Notes: generated from the letters alone by a model not told the origin. Counted from the first letter of the stretch, positions 26,956-41,162 are shown. The stretch: DNA of 60,000 nucleotides from Chrysomallon squamiferum (GCA_012295275.1 CM022673.1:29275136-29335135), one strand, 5' to 3'. Program-made: numbers and translations.

Positions 26956-28060
26956 TTCATACAAACGTATACTGTGTGTGTGCCTTTAAACAAAATATTT
27001 TGTTCATACAAACGTACTTATGGCATTTTTAAACAAAATATTTATTTCGTTTGTGAAGTTAACTGAGTTCTTTGTTACGTGTAGTTGTTTTAAATTACAA
27101 ACTAGAAAATCATATAAACAGGAGGGGCTTAGGCGATGGGGGGTTGCTGTTTTTAACTTTGTTTTCCTGAACATTTTTTAAGTGAATCTTTTTCATTAAT
27201 TATTTTTATTTTTTTTTTTTTAATTTCGTTTTAGATTCAACAATTTTTTTTGTTCTTTCTGATAAGCATCTATGCAAAACAAAACGAAAACTCCCAGAAT
27301 CATTTGTACTTCACTCAGAAGAGAACCACGCGCTGTTTTAAAATCTTGAATATTTAAATTATTAAAAAAATGAGTACTACGCAGCACAATGACACAATAA
27401 AACAGAGTGAAATAAAACAAAATAAAACAAACGTGTTAAAATAAGAAATTTAGGGCTGGATATTCTGTATTATTCAATTTTTTAAGAGCAGAGCTTAACC
27501 TTTGTTTCTATTCTTGCGTCTTCTGTTAATATCTGCTGTTAATATTTGTTGAGTAATAAAGATAAAAGCTTACAATTCTGAAAAATCGTTGGTACATAAC
27601 ATAAAAGTGCCAGGCACAGAAAACGCTTTCAGAGTTTCTTATTTCAGGTGTATTTAAGTCAAAACGTAATAACATTTATGTTTCTGTGACATTTACTTTA
27701 TTTACAGAACAGTTTGTTAATGGCATATCTGCATCTTAATTTCTTCTTAATATCATTTAAATAATATGAAGAAAATTAATTTTTCGATTTGCAGCTGTTA
27801 GAAGAGAAAATAAGTAGTGTTTTTAGTAATGTAGATTATTCAAGCTACATAAAACGTGTTAATCATCGTAAATGCAGCTTTGCTAATGTAACGTCATCAG
27901 TCAAACAGTTATTTTATACCTGACTGGGTCTGTTAGAGCGATTAGAAACACTTGTCTTAGTCTCAGGATATCCTTTTTTTTATTGTCTGCAAAATGTAGT
28001 TTTAATATTTCTAAGATTAGTTAGCGCGAAAAGTGGGTCAAGTATTTTTACGTTTTCGCA

Positions 28061-28235
28061 AGCAGTTTTAACGGTCACCTTTTGCGAGATTCGATCCTGG
28101 TACGTTCTGTTCTTATGTTTGATTATGCGTCTGACATAGTTAAAAAAAGCAATTTCTTACGTCTCAGCAATTTGTTTTGTCAGTTACCTTTATCGGGATT
28201 CGATCTTTGTATGTTCTGTTTTATTGTCTGATGAT
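28061..28235. repeat. Diverged direct repeat, period ~107 bp
   Basis: Segments at about 28070-28134 and 28177-28235 share the order GTCACCTTT/GTTACCTTT, GATTCGATC, GTACGTTCTGTT/GTATGTTCTGTT and GTCTGA. GATTCGATC resembles a Pol III B box, but no A box is seen, so the origin is unclear. Confidence 0.5.
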
Positions 28236-30219
28236 CTCACCACCACGCCTTTCAGTTTGTTTAAAACTTTAAAGCTTGACTTGTGGTAACTATGACGACC
28301 ATTCACAACCAACGCCCTGCACGCAGCAGGCGACGCCGAATCGCCAACAAATGACACCGTCGACGTTGTCGATCCGTCTTTGTCAGACGAATAAACGTGA
28401 ACGGCAACATGTCGTGACGTACACGCAGAACGTTCACGTCGTTGCAGAGATGTCTGTAAAGAGCGAGGAATCGCATGTTGGTGTCCCTCCTACATAGAAA
28501 CAACAGAGACGTTTTTTAACTGTTTGTCTGTTGTCAGGCTTTTTTCCGTTTCATTGTGCAATTCGTATCTATCAGAAGATTGTCTAGCAGCACAAATATC
28601 AAAACGTGTGATTCAAATAACATGTCGCTCGTACAAACTTTACGGTCAATACAGTGATGAGATAGCCATGTATGTCTTTTAATAGCTATCATTTTTATTT
28701 TATGCTGGGATTCATTGATGATAAAATCGATGAAGTGAATTTCGTTGATTGGAACAAAACATCCTGTTCGTTATCGGTCCTGCATCAAAGTCCCCGTCCC
28801 TCGTAGACAATCATACATTAATTCGGCGTGAATAATTTTTAATATGTTTCCACAGAGAATCGCTAAAACATGCCTACACGGCCACAAACTCTGACTTCAG
28901 ACAGTTTCTGCCAAGACAGGTTAACATTAAATTTCAGTATTTACAGATGAAAACACAAATCTGTTTAGACGCTTTGGTGAATGTCGCTGAATATCAATTA
29001 CAAAACGAATCTGAATTTCAAATGAGTTATAACACACGTCATTGTTAGAGCAATGATAGTTAGTGAGAGAGAAGATATTTCTGTTGTATTAGAACCCTTT
29101 ATATATAGTTCAATAATGGAGATAGTGTAGACAATACCAACATATGAATCCAGAAAAAAACTATTTATTTATTTATTTATTTATTAACTCACTCATTCAT
29201 TTATTCATTATTTCGTTTGTTCATTCATTCATTTTTAAATATTTTTTTATTCATTAATTTATTCATGTATTTATTGTTTATTTTTGCTATCGTTTTCAAT
29301 TTGTTTGTTTTTGAACTTTACTTTGTATGTTTTTGGATTTTCTTTTTTCTTAGATTAAATAATATTCATCAGTGTATTCATTTAAACTGAGCGTTGAAGT
29401 ATTTCCAGTGTATTTTCAATATTTATTGCCAGTTCGTCGAGATGAAAAAAAAGTTGTCGAATTCCAATAATTTAAGTGAGTGCCCTCTTTATGAACCCTA
29501 CAACGGAAACAAAAAATAAATAAATAAATTACATACCAGCTATAAAATACATGAGAAAATGAAACTGTATTATTTATTTTAATTTTTAATTACGTCTGTG
29601 TTTGTGGGTGTTGAAGTTTAATGGCTCAGCTCCACAGAGATCAGAAACTGAATGAGAAAACAAATGTGTAATTTGTATTTTAATTTGATTAACTGATGTT
29701 TATATTTTTGTTTTGTGAGCTTGTTTGTGTGAATGTATTTGTGTGAAGGTGTGTGCATATATTTGTGTGTATGTATGTGCATATATTTGTGTGTATGCAT
29801 GCATGTGTAAGGAGTGTGTGGTGTATGTGGGCGAGGGTGGGTGTGTTACAGAAGTGTAAAGGTGCGTGTGACTAGTTTTGGGTGAGCGGGTCTGTTTCAG
29901 TTTTCTTAAAGATTTTAATTTTCCTTTTTTCTTCTTTTGTTTTTAATTTGTTTGCTCAAATGTGTATAAATGTGTTTGTGTGTGTATATGTGTATATGAG
30001 CGTGTGAATGCCTGTTTGTATGAGTATGTGTATGTGAATGTTTTGTGTGTGTGTGTCTGTGTATGTATGAGTAAATGTGTAAGTGTGTGTGATTCTGTTT
30101 CTATGTGTTTAAATATCGATTTATTTAAATTTCGTAAAACTGAGGAAATAATATAATAATTTTTCAAAACATTGAACAAATAGACAAACTTTTGTTTTCG
30201 GTATTTTATTTTGTTTTAT

Positions 30220-30220
30220 T

Positions 30221-30279
<59 letters not shown>

Positions 30280-30283
30280 TTTT
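30220..30283. repeat. (TTTA)n microsatellite
   Basis: About 15 consecutive TTTA units preceded by TTTTA-type units. Confidence 0.93.
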
Positions 30284-30680
30284 GTTCGTTATTCTTTACA
30301 ATAAATTTTCAGTTTTACAATTAATTCATGTCTAACACTTTCACATTTATGCAATACTGTGTTATGTATGCACAACATGCAAATAAAACCAAGCAAACAT
30401 ATGTCCTATGTCTGTTGTTTGTTTTAATTTACAATTGTGATTCGACAGCCCGGAATTCAGAGTTAAATCATACAATTAAATGCACCGCCAAAAGTCTTTA
30501 TTGATCTAATTCAGTGCTAATATATTCTTTCAGTTAAGTACGCCTGTTATGTATCAAGATTTCCCTGTTTTCCTGGCCAACGACAAAAAAAAAAGACAAA
30601 TAACTGGAAAATTTGAATCAACTGGGAATTTAGAAAAAAAAAAGAAGAAAGAAATCTGTTTTATCAAGAGTCAATGAATA

Positions 30681-30683
<3 letters not shown>

Positions 30684-30772
<89 letters not shown>
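30684..30772. repeat. Compound (CT)n(TA)n microsatellite
   Basis: A pure CT run (30684-30719) passes directly into a pure TA run (30720-30772). The TA part is self-complementary. Confidence 0.96.
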
Positions 30773-30774
<2 letters not shown>

Positions 30775-32797
30775 CTCTCTGTCTGTATGTCTGTCTTCCT
30801 GGAAACACAACACATTCGTGATCTTGCCAGCTTTTACGTGGAACTGATTCAAGATGTTAGTTCCCTGGGGAGTTCACAATTAAATGTTATAAATCAAATG
30901 GTAGAATGATTTCTAATCTGGTTCCGAAATGAAATTCCCAATTTGGACATAACTGTAACCATATGATGGAAAAGAAATGTTAGAAGAAAAAAAACTGAGA
31001 ATCAATATGAGTATTTTGGAAAGACTTTTTTCATTTTACTTGTTGTTGTTTTTTCTGAACTAATTGCTGTTTGCTTGTTTAACGTCTGCTCGATTAACGT
31101 CTGCTCGATACGTTGTTTGATGATGATGATGATGATGAAGATGATTATCATTATTAGCATCGTTTTCCCCTGGTTAATCGTCATACTTAATACGCGTTAG
31201 ATTTGCATAACCGCCTTTATCCTCAAAGCGGCAACAAAAACAATTGGTTATGTCAACATGACCAAAACACAGAGAATTGTTATTGCAAAACAAAACGAAA
31301 AAAAAATAATAAAAGAGATAAACACTAGCGGATTATATATATATATATAAAAAAAATAATTAAAAAAATAAAACAAATTAATTCACTTTATAAAATCAAT
31401 GTCTGTTAAATAACCTCACACAAGCACGTTACACTTAAGGGATTACGATTTGCCACAAACTTGTTCCATTTTCCGTGGGCGCCATTTTCTTTCTGCCACG
31501 ATTGATCAGCTTCATCCTGTCCTCCCTCACTTCACAAGATCCACCAGGAACAACTAATAGCTTTTGTTATGGATATTTTCAGAGAAATCAATTTCATTTT
31601 AATCATGTTAAAAATGACCTGCTTAGCATTGCCTGCATCATTTATTACTCTAAATGATTTCTGCGGATATTGAAGTATTACGTCGGTGTTTCCACGAGGT
31701 GTGATAAGAAGTCAAAGATTAAACGAGAAAATAACGCGATTTCAGCCAAGTGACATGTTTACTGGCTCGATAGGACTTCAGATTAATCTCTTTCCATCAC
31801 CGAGAGGTTTTTGTGGAGGCGAGTATGTGAAACAAAAGATGAATCAAACGCCCGCATTTAAGAAAACGAGTTTGAATTTTTCGTCACAAAACGATAAAGC
31901 CCGTTACTTTATATATTAATTTATTATGGTTGAATTATAAAGCAATTTAAAGATTTTTTTTTTCTTATTTTAAGAAATCTCCAAATCAGTAAACAGAATG
32001 GTTCAGCATCAACTTTTTGTCATGACTGAGTTTACTGAAGGTTTTTCCGCACCAGAATTTTAGTGAATGTTTCTTGTAAATGCAGCATGTAAAAGTGATG
32101 TTTATAAAACAGATCACTGTCTGAGGAATGCAGGGGTGTCAGACATTCATGATTTGTTCTCTAGTATTCTGATAAAACATTTCACAAAATATTGTCACAT
32201 TTTCTCCTACTTTTCACACACCTGTGAATGAAGACTAAAACTTTCAGACTTTTGTATGTTTTAACTGGTTTGCTGTTTGCTATTGTAGGTTTCTGTAGTA
32301 GTTGTTGTTGTTGTTGCAATTTTTATTCCTTTGCGGTTGTTGGTGCTTGGTTAGAGTGGTGGTAGTGTGTGTGTGTGTGTGTAATTTTATTATTATTTAA
32401 TTTAATATCATCATTATCATTCTACTGAATCTTCTCCTTCATGTTACTGGCCTTTTGCCGTAACGAGTTAATAGAAAAATATAAATCTGTCTTTCACACA
32501 CTTCAATTATTAAATAACAGTTCTCTTCGCGTTAGCACCTGTGGTCTCTTAATTCGCCCAGCACGTAACAAGTACAAAACCAATCAGCGATTTCTCCAAC
32601 CAGAAGCCAAGGAACACGCCAAAATGAGACTAAAACAATTATTTCGCAATTCTTAGTGAAATTCTGATGAACAAATTATCTTAATCGAATTTTGTACGCT
32701 TTTATCGCTCGGTGGTCCAGACTCTTTCTTTGTGAAGTGAAATATGATATAAAGATTTCCAGACTCCGCGATGTGGAGAAGATGTCGTGAAAAGTGT

Positions 32798-32867
32798 TCG
32801 GTTGCAAGACGTACAGACGTACAGATGTTTTATTGCGAGACGTACAGACGTACAGATGTTTTATTGC
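32798..32867. repeat. Two-copy tandem duplication, 31-bp unit
   Basis: The unit contains two GACGTACA blocks followed by GATGTTTTATTGCG and occurs twice with almost no change, suggesting a recent duplication. Confidence 0.8.
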
Positions 32868-33088
32868 GTAAAACCTCGCAGTGGTGAGTTTTCTAATAGT
32901 CAGTAGCTGAAGTTCACGTTTTAAGGCGGGTACAAATCACGACTGGTTACAGAAACAAAAATTTATTCATAATAATAATTTCTGTTGAAGGCCAATTTGT
33001 TCCGAGTGGTGTGGGAGAGAGTGGTTTTAGTTTATTTTTATTATTTAATATATATATTTTTTTAATTTGATTCCTAATTCTTCTGAAT

Positions 33089-33101
33089 TATTATTATTAT
33101 T

Positions 33102-33140
<39 letters not shown>

Positions 33141-33141
33141 A
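33089..33141. repeat. (ATT)n(GTT)n microsatellite
   Basis: A short ATT run turns into about 12 GTT units. Confidence 0.9.
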
Positions 33142-33634
33142 GATATGTAGAAGTTGTAGCAAAAACAGCAGTGTAACAGTAGTAGCAGCAGCAGTAATGG
33201 CTTGTACTCATTAACGTAATAGTGTTACTAGTAATAGTTATAATAGTAACAATAACAGTAGCAAGTTTTTAATACTGCAGGTTAAACAATTAATTATAAC
33301 GCTACATGAAATTCAAATTAAATTAAATATATTTTTTATACTAAATGAGATTTAAAAAAGAAATGTTTTTATGCACTCGAACACTGATAGCTTGAAGCAC
33401 TCTTTTTCTCCGACATTTAACGAAAACTTCAGCCATTGCCTCTTTCTTTTGCAGAAAGCTTCAGTAATCAAATTTGATTCCAGAACCAAGGTTTACCTTG
33501 CAGGCTTCGTCTGACCTGTGTTTGCAAAGGACATACATCTGGACTAAGACTCGTAGTTTGCCTTCGTCGATTAGTGAAGTGTGTATACACAGAAAGAAAC
33601 GAAACCAAGAAGGATACTAGGAACTATAGCAGGA

Positions 33635-34175
33635 TGAATTTATATTAACATTATTGTAGCATTACTCTGCATTGTCCAACTTCGTTAACAAAAATTTACA
33701 TTACCCAACTGTTTTAGTATTTTTTCATATTACCGAAATGTCTTAACATTAATTTAAATTATCGAACAGTTGAAACATTAATTAATATCACCGATCTTTT
33801 GTACCATGACTTCACATTTGCATTTCCAACTGTATTACAATATTATACACTGCCAAAGTATTGCAAAATTAATTTACGTTACCAAACCATTGTAATATAT
33901 ATTTACCGAATTACTGCAAAATTAATTTAACATTATTTAGATTATCAAACTATATTAATTATTAATTTAATAACTATTGTAACATGAATTTACATTACGG
34001 AATTATTCTAACATGAATATGCATCGCTTGTTTTACTGAAATATTGTAAAATAAAATAACATTATGTAATTGCTGTAATATGAACGTATATTATCTATAA
34101 TTAATGAACTGTTGTAAAATGAATTTGCTTTGTTTATTTTACGGAGCTACTGTAGCAGAAGTTTACATTTCGTAG
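33635..34175. repeat. Strongly diverged tandem array, ~30-bp unit
   Basis: The motifs TTGTAACAT, AATTTACATTACC and GAACTATTG recur in the same order about 15 times over 540 bp, with many substitutions and spacing changes. It reads as an old minisatellite with a consensus close to TGTAACATTAATTT plus ACATTACCGAACTAT. Confidence 0.7.
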
Positions 34176-34842
34176 CACTGGTCCTAGGACGATCGTAAAT
34201 AAAAACGGTGGAATTACAGTGAAAACACAAGACGCAATCATGAATGCTTGTCATGAAGTTTATGCTTTTAATTACTGCAGGTAACTAGAGACTTCAGTCA
34301 TTATCTTGTCTGCTGCTTGAAATAAAATATTCAGTTATTTGTCAAATGTTTATTTTATTGTCGAGTGGGTGCGTGGCAGATCAGTCTGTTTCATGATAGA
34401 CCGTTCAAAATAAAATAATTACCATGTACATTCCAGTAAATAAATCACAGGCCTAGTTTATTATTTTTATTCTTATTGCTTTATTTTATTATTGACCTTA
34501 TCTCTGAAATCCTAAATTTATCTAAGCAGGATGATATATGGCAGTCCTTGAAATAGAACAAAGCACAATCAGGAAAAAACCACCTAATCACGTATAATAT
34601 TCTATACCGAAGAGTCAGTATTATTTATGAACTGTTAAAAAAAAAAATCTTATTCTCTACTCATTTTCTATTTTCCACATCTACTTCCCACCTCCTCACT
34701 TATACTTAAAAGCAAGGAGAACAAAAAAAAGAGAGGAAAAAAAATGAGAGTTAGCTTCATCAACCAGCCTCATTTTAAAACTTGCTTGCTGCCATCTCGG
34801 TTGACTGCCTTTCTAGTGAAACATCCACTTCGACTTGAGCTG

Positions 34843-35060
34843 CAGCGGCCCTGAAACAGATGATTACAGTCCGTGAGAAGACAGAGTTCTGTCCCAGCGG
34901 CCCTGAAACAAATTATTACAGTCCGTGAGAAGACAGAGTTCTCTCCCAGCGGCCCTGAAACAAATGATTACAGTCCGTGAGAAGAAAGATTTCTCTATCA
35001 GCGGCCCTGAAACAGATGATTACAGTCTGTGAGAAGACAGAGTTCTCTCCCAGCGGCCCA
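34843..35060. repeat. Minisatellite, 52-bp unit, 4 copies plus a partial fifth
   Basis: Copies starting with CAGCGGCCCTGAAACA begin at 34843, 34895, 34947 and 34999, and a partial copy starts at 35051. The period is exactly 52 bp. Each copy holds ATTACAGTCCGTGAGAAGA and ends in TTCTCTCC or a close variant. It is unusually GC-rich for this window. Confidence 0.95.
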
Positions 35061-35356
35061 CCACGTCTTCGAGTCGTAGACTGTCCAAGTCTTCACGAAA
35101 CAAAGAGTTAAAGGAAGGGACGTAACTGTGATTAGAAAGTGGTTTCGCTGAGGAAATGAGCCTTGTGGTTTTTTTCAAGGAAACTGTTTCTGTTTTATCC
35201 ATTCACAGAGTCAATAAGCAGCCAGCTGCGTCAAAGCTATCAAGACCGATCTTTCTGATTTCTCGCAACGACTGCATATTTAATTTTACTTTATCCTGTT
35301 CTCTTGTGTGCCTGATCAATGGCTAGCACTGATACTCGGTTACAATAATACGAAAA

Positions 35357-35360
35357 TAGC

Positions 35361-35408
<48 letters not shown>

Positions 35409-35475
35409 TATAATTATAATAATAACAACAGTAACAATAATAACAACAGTAACAATAATAATAACAGTAATGATA
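35357..35475. repeat. (AAT)n microsatellite
   Basis: About 18 AAT units, followed by AAC/AAT/AGT mixed triplets to about 35475. Confidence 0.92.
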
Positions 35476-36450
35476 TGAATATCAACAATAGCAGCAACAA
35501 TGACAATAACAACTATTTTAATTTTAATTTTCCACGTTTCAAAAGATATTAGTATGACAGCTATTATTCCTAATAAGAAAAACGGTTCTTTTTTAAAGTT
35601 TTTTCCTTCTCTCTGTCTCTTCATTAAAACAAATTTCTGATTTGTATGTAGTGTATGTGCTGCGTCGTACGAAGGGTTGCCTCGTTAGAACGAGAGAGCC
35701 TGGCGGATTTCAGCCGAAGCTATCGAGTTTGCTGTTCCAAATGCACACTTAAACAATTACATAAAGTGTTTGATAAAGTCCATCAAGTGTAAATCTCTCA
35801 GTTAATTTCTCGTTGTGTGCTAATGAGAGTTTAATACGTCCCACCTTTTGATGATTATCTTGAAAATGACCGTGAATTATAAATAATCGTTTTCCTTATA
35901 TCTTTCTGTTTGCTTGTCCAGGCATGTAAACAGTGAGGATCAGGGAATAATCATTAAAGACCGATTGTGAATCGCAGTACACCAAAGTCAGTAAGAAAAA
36001 GCAAAATGCATTAAATTTACTAAAGATAGTCACCTTTCATTGCCAGACAACATCAGTTCTGTGTAAGTTATTATAATTATCTTTTATGCGCACGCACTCA
36101 CACACACACACACAGATACACATATATATAAAGAAAACAAATACAAATCAGCTCCATATACATATATACACACACATAAAATCTAACTGCATATTATTCA
36201 GGATATTATGTTCTGTACCTAAGGTGAACAGTCCCCCGGTAGCTCATTGTCAGGTGTGAGTTTCCCGTATTAGCCACTCTGAGGTGGGGGTGTCATCACT
36301 CACCAGGTGACTCACTGTCGCTGCTTTTTAGATACAATTTTTTTTTAATTAATTATGAAATATTTTTATGAGATTAGTTGGTGAGGAATGATACCAGAAT
36401 TTTGTTCAAAGTATATGACACAGTGAAATGATTTTAAAATATTTTAAAGC

Positions 36451-36452
36451 AT

Positions 36453-36496
<44 letters not shown>

Positions 36497-36500
36497 TTAC
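36451..36500. repeat. (TTTA)n microsatellite
   Basis: About 11 TTTA units, followed by further scattered TTTA units to about 36575. Confidence 0.9.
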
Positions 36501-38243
36501 TTTATTTATTTTCCTACTGACATTCTTCTCATTTATTTATTTGTTGTTTATTTATTTTTATTTATTTATTTTTGGTTATTTGAATCAGTTTCACATAATT
36601 TACAAGTATTATTAATTAATTTATATATATCTATCCCTTTCTTCTTTACTTTCTTATTTTTTATTATAACAAAAATGCATTTATTTATTTATTTAGTGAA
36701 GAATCGTTAAGACTATTTTTATTATGAATAAAATATATATTGTTTAATCTATGAATTCAATACGATGAACAAAAACATATTTCTTTCGTGTCACCAAATA
36801 TAAGTAAATTTCTTGCATCATATACTATATATAGATTTAGATGCGTAGGCCGAAATACAAAAATACAAAAATAATTTGGACGCAGATTTATACGGTTCAT
36901 CAAAAATAAAAGAAATCGGATATATAAAGATATAAGCATATATGCCAAGTTTGATAAAAGAATCCTAGATGCCAATTTTAAACTTTAAAATCCGATGTTG
37001 AAAGTTTCAAAGACACAGTTGAGGTGAAGGCAAAGTCAGAGCTTACAGCTTAATTGTTCTTCTACCTTCATACCAATCACAACACTAAATATAAGTTAAG
37101 AAAAATCAATTAAAAATAATTATAAACAATTATCTGTAATCTGTAGTAGCTCGTTATTTATATTAATTGCCCATATTATCGCTTTACGTCACCTGCACAA
37201 ACATCTAAACCACCCCTCTACACACCCGGTCATCCTTTCACATTCACGTGCATACCCACTATCCTAACACACATATCCGCACACACGCACACACCCTTTC
37301 ACACACTCCTGTATACACCCATCCTCTCAGTCTAACACACAAACACATACACCCTTCCCTGCTTTAATATTAGCACGAATAAAACAGAACATTAATATTA
37401 TACTCTATCAGAAAAGGAGATAGTTATAGAAGGTACAAAGAAAATAAAAATACGAAAGTAAGAGTGAATAATTCTGTCTTGTAATGAAACTCTTTAGAGT
37501 TATACGCACATAAACACACAAAATCTCATACCCACACACACATGTACACTTCATTTGTTTTGTTAAATTTTGCTTGTCGAAGAGTATTATTTTAAATTTA
37601 AATCTTATAAATCAGTAAACAGCGTGACAAAACAAGTAATTTTCTGTTTATATTTGTGTCTATAACTGCTACTACTAATAATAATAACAACAACAACAAC
37701 AACAGTAATATTACTGGTAGTAGTAGTAGTAGCAGCAGAAGCAGTGGTTAGTAGAGGTGCTGATGAAAGTTGTAATTTTTTTTTTCAATTCCTACGACAT
37801 GATTCAATCCATTACAACCCAAAATGGTTTTGCGCAGCAGAGAGATCAATTACTGTACAAACCGGTCTTTTCTTCTTTGAATCTGCGTCCGGTTCAGTCT
37901 GCGTTCTTTTCACAACATTAAATACAGCAGGATGGGATTTGAAATTTTGCCTGTTTACACAGAAATTAAGTCTAGACAAACGCCGGTTTGCACAGACCAA
38001 GTCGAAGTCGTGTTTGAAGGATATAAATCAGTAGGCGAATTAACGACTGGCTTTTTTGTCGAACTTCTAAAACTGTTTTTGTGTTTGTTTACTAAATTAA
38101 GAAATTAATCCAAACAGAAGAATGTAAAGTAAGATTAATTTCGTGAACCTATGTTGGGTTCGTGCACGTTTTCATGGTCAGAGGGAAATCAAATCTGTTA
38201 ACGATGTCAGCATAACTTTAGAAACACTCATGGTATTTGTATT

Positions 38244-38347
38244 ATTACTGCTACTACTACTACTATTATTATTACTACTGCTGCTACTACAACAACTACT
38301 ACTACTATTGAAGATAAAAGTACTAAAACTACTACTACTACTACTAT
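38244..38347. repeat. (CTA)n trinucleotide repeat
   Basis: CTA/TTA/CTG triplets that translate to poly-Leu in one frame. This is a repeat, not a leucine-rich gene. Confidence 0.88.
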
Positions 38348-38997
38348 ACAGTTATTAGTAGTATTATATTAGTATTAGTATTTATTTGTTCATTCATTCG
38401 TCCATTCATGTATTTATTTTATTTATTTTCGTTTACATCAGTCTTTTATTTATTATACAGCAATGCCTAAGAATGAACAGCACATTTAAAAAAAATAATA
38501 AAATAACTTCTTCTTCAATCAGCTACAATAAATTATTAACAAAATGGCCTCTCATATTTTCATTAAAGCTTCATTAAGAGGCCAGAAACTGCATTTGCAT
38601 GTGACGCTTATACATTCAGAGCATGAACGGTTTCAAAACGAAGCAATCACAGTTTAACAAGGAAATATCGGCGGGATTAACTTGTGGTATTATTTTCTGC
38701 AAAGTGAGCCATTTAAAAGACAAAGTGCCGCAGAAGTGAAATCTCTTCGTAACTGCTTCCTCGTTGATGCATCGCAGACTGCAGTTTCTGACGACCGTAT
38801 GAGAAAATAATTCGCTCATTTTGGAATAGAGATTTTGTGATTAGATAACTCCAGTGGAACAGTGAATTCAGACGCTTGATTTACGATCAGGTCTGGATTC
38901 CGTTCGGAGGAGCGGAAAATCAAGCGAAACAAAACAAGAGATATTTATTGTCAGCGGCGTAATCTGATTAGCAGAGAAATACATATTTGCTGTACAG

Positions 38998-39345
38998 CAG
39001 GACAGAGATGCAAACACACAGACACACAGATACCGATGCAAATAGACGAGAATGCAGATAGACAGTCAAAATACAAATGCACAGATACAAAGATACCGAT
39101 GCAGATAGACTGGATGATATACTGTCAAACAGACAGAACGACAGACAGATGGCAAATAAGGAAAAAAGAAAAAATATATAGAAGGAAAGATTGACAGAAA
39201 GAAGGACGGACTGAAAGTCCGGAATTGAGAAAGAATGAAAAGGACGAAAGAGATACACAAACAGTTATACACAGAGAGACAGACAGACAGATAGACATAC
39301 AGACATACAGACAGACAGATAGACATACAGATATATAAATTGAGG
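38998..39345. repeat. Purine-rich CAGA/GATA tetranucleotide array
   Basis: About 350 bp of imperfect ACAGACAG, AGATAGAC and AAGGA-type units. The best part is 39280-39340. Minus-strand Ser/Leu/Cys/Val-rich ORFs over it are artefacts. Confidence 0.8.
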
Positions 39346-39559
39346 CAGAAGGGTAAAAAAGAGACAGTCTGGATCACTGACTCATCACTATAACAAAATA
39401 AACAATTTATGACAGAGAACTTGTTTCACAAACATACGTGTTAGATTTTATATCCACATACATTATTAAAATGTTTAATTTACTGATTACCTATCTTTTC
39501 TTCTTTTCAGTCAGATTTTGTTTTTGCTTGCTGCATTTTTATTATTGTAATTTTAATTT

Positions 39560-39598
<39 letters not shown>

Positions 39599-40740
39599 TT
39601 TCTGTATTAAAAATTCTAATCACATTCAGAAACTTTTATAGAACAACGTGTCAAATCACAACCAGCGTAACAGAGAATTTTTAGTAGTCACATCTTGTTA
39701 ATTTTATTAATCAATTAATAACAACTCTGTAGTATAATTATTATAGAAATAACTATACTATTAGTTGTACAATTTATGACAATAAAATAATTCCCAATGT
39801 TATTTAATATGCAAACCTACCACCAGTTATTTAATTAGCGTTTTCTATCTTGTGTATGAACGTGAGAAAAGAAATGTATGAAGGGATTAGGTTAGATAAA
39901 TATTTACTCGGGATAGGTCAATGTACAGGACAAAAATTTAGTTTTAGAAAAAAATAATAATAATAATAATGCGTTGGTGTAGATGTTGTTTTAAATGGAT
40001 AATAAATAATGGTACTGAGAGTCAAAAACATTGCTGTCTGATAAAAGATCAGTTGTTTTCGTTTTTAGAAGTATTTATTTGTTTTACAGTTTTTGCTGGA
40101 AGCAAAATGTTCGTAATTTAAAAAGCTAGTAAGAACAGATATAACACCAGTGTAATTCTTGTTTTAGTTCAGTAGCAGTGAACTCAGGTCAAGGTAATGA
40201 ATTCTTTTTAAAACCTGAAAATAGTCAGATTACTCGAACGATAAACATCGTTGTTCAAGGCAGTTAATTTGTGAATGAATGCGCACGAAAACAATACCGT
40301 AGTGATGCTGAATTTATCACAATAAAAACAGCAGCAACGACAACGGTAACATCAGCAACAACAACAACAGCAACGTCAACGGTAACATCAGCAACAACAA
40401 CAACAATAACAACAACACTAATAATGATAGTAATAATAGTTATTGTAATTGTCCTTTGACTGTTTGTTAATACAAAGCTGTTTTAATAAAACTAACGAAC
40501 GTTCATCACAAATGGTTAACAAATTATAAAATGCAATGCAAGGGAAGCAACTAAAACAAATGCTGAGCACAAAAATGCCAAAAAGAGTGGGCGTCAGCTG
40601 AGTTTCCAGTTTAAAAACCCTTACTAGTTAATCAAATACAGATTTCCATCTTGAGTAGACGGGTGAATTTTCTTATCTAAAGATCATCCAAACTGAGGCT
40701 GGGACATCGTTTAAGGAGAACAAGCACATACTGTGCCAAA

Positions 40741-41148
40741 AAGAATGCTAATAATGTCTTACATAAATTTAAAATTTATAATGATAAACTTCTTGTTGAA
40801 ACTGGACGATGGCTTAATATGCTAAGAGAAAATAAAAAATGTCATATTTAATCTTGACATAACTGGAGAGGAATATCATTATATATTTGAATGTAATGAT
40901 CCTTTATTAAAAGCGAGAAAAGGCATATCAGAAAAATATATGAGACATCCAAGTATAATTTCATATAATAATTTGTTTAACAGTAAAAATATATTTGTAT
41001 TGAAAAAGCTATGTTTGTTAATAAGAACTATATGTGAGAGAGTATGCCCTCCATGTTAAACGTTCATGCATTTTAAATTTAATTTTGTTTCTATATATCT
41101 GTAATACATTCTTCTCTGTACTGTAATCCTACAGTTTATGAGAATAAA
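40741..41148 (+). mobile_element. Non-LTR retrotransposon (LINE) fragment: C-terminal tail of the reverse transcriptase ORF
   Basis: Two overlapping frames (40741-40848 and 40850-41059) encode the zinc-knuckle-like tail typical of invertebrate LINE ORF2 proteins. The first gives LHKFKIYNDKLLVETGRW, then a Lys-Cys-His. The second gives GEEYHYIFEC and a basic/hydrophobic stretch ending at TAA 41057-41059. A small indel at 40849-40850 breaks the frame and removes the second Cys of the expected C-x2-C pair. AATAAA at 41143-41148 looks like the element's poly(A) signal. No reverse-transcriptase catalytic region is found upstream, so the copy is 5'-truncated and dead. It is oriented with the plus strand. 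Confidence 0.8.
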
Positions 41149-41162
41149 GTCATTGCCACTGT

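Larger units (their letters stand above)
24954..40740. other. Gene-poor region between the receptor and the LINE fragment
   Basis: No exon can be supported. Content is AT-rich DNA with T tracts (25851-25874, 26186-26209, 26617-26646, 39560-39592), TTTA arrays, GT, CT and TA tracts and the minisatellites listed separately. Short ORFs such as those at 28276-28497, 31686-31919 and 37744-38034 show no domain, splice context or composition that would mark them as genes. Confidence 0.6.

Noticed and set aside
28276-28497. 73-residue frame in a GC-richer stretch (both strands open)
   Set aside because: There is no recognisable domain, and no convincing splice sites or start context.
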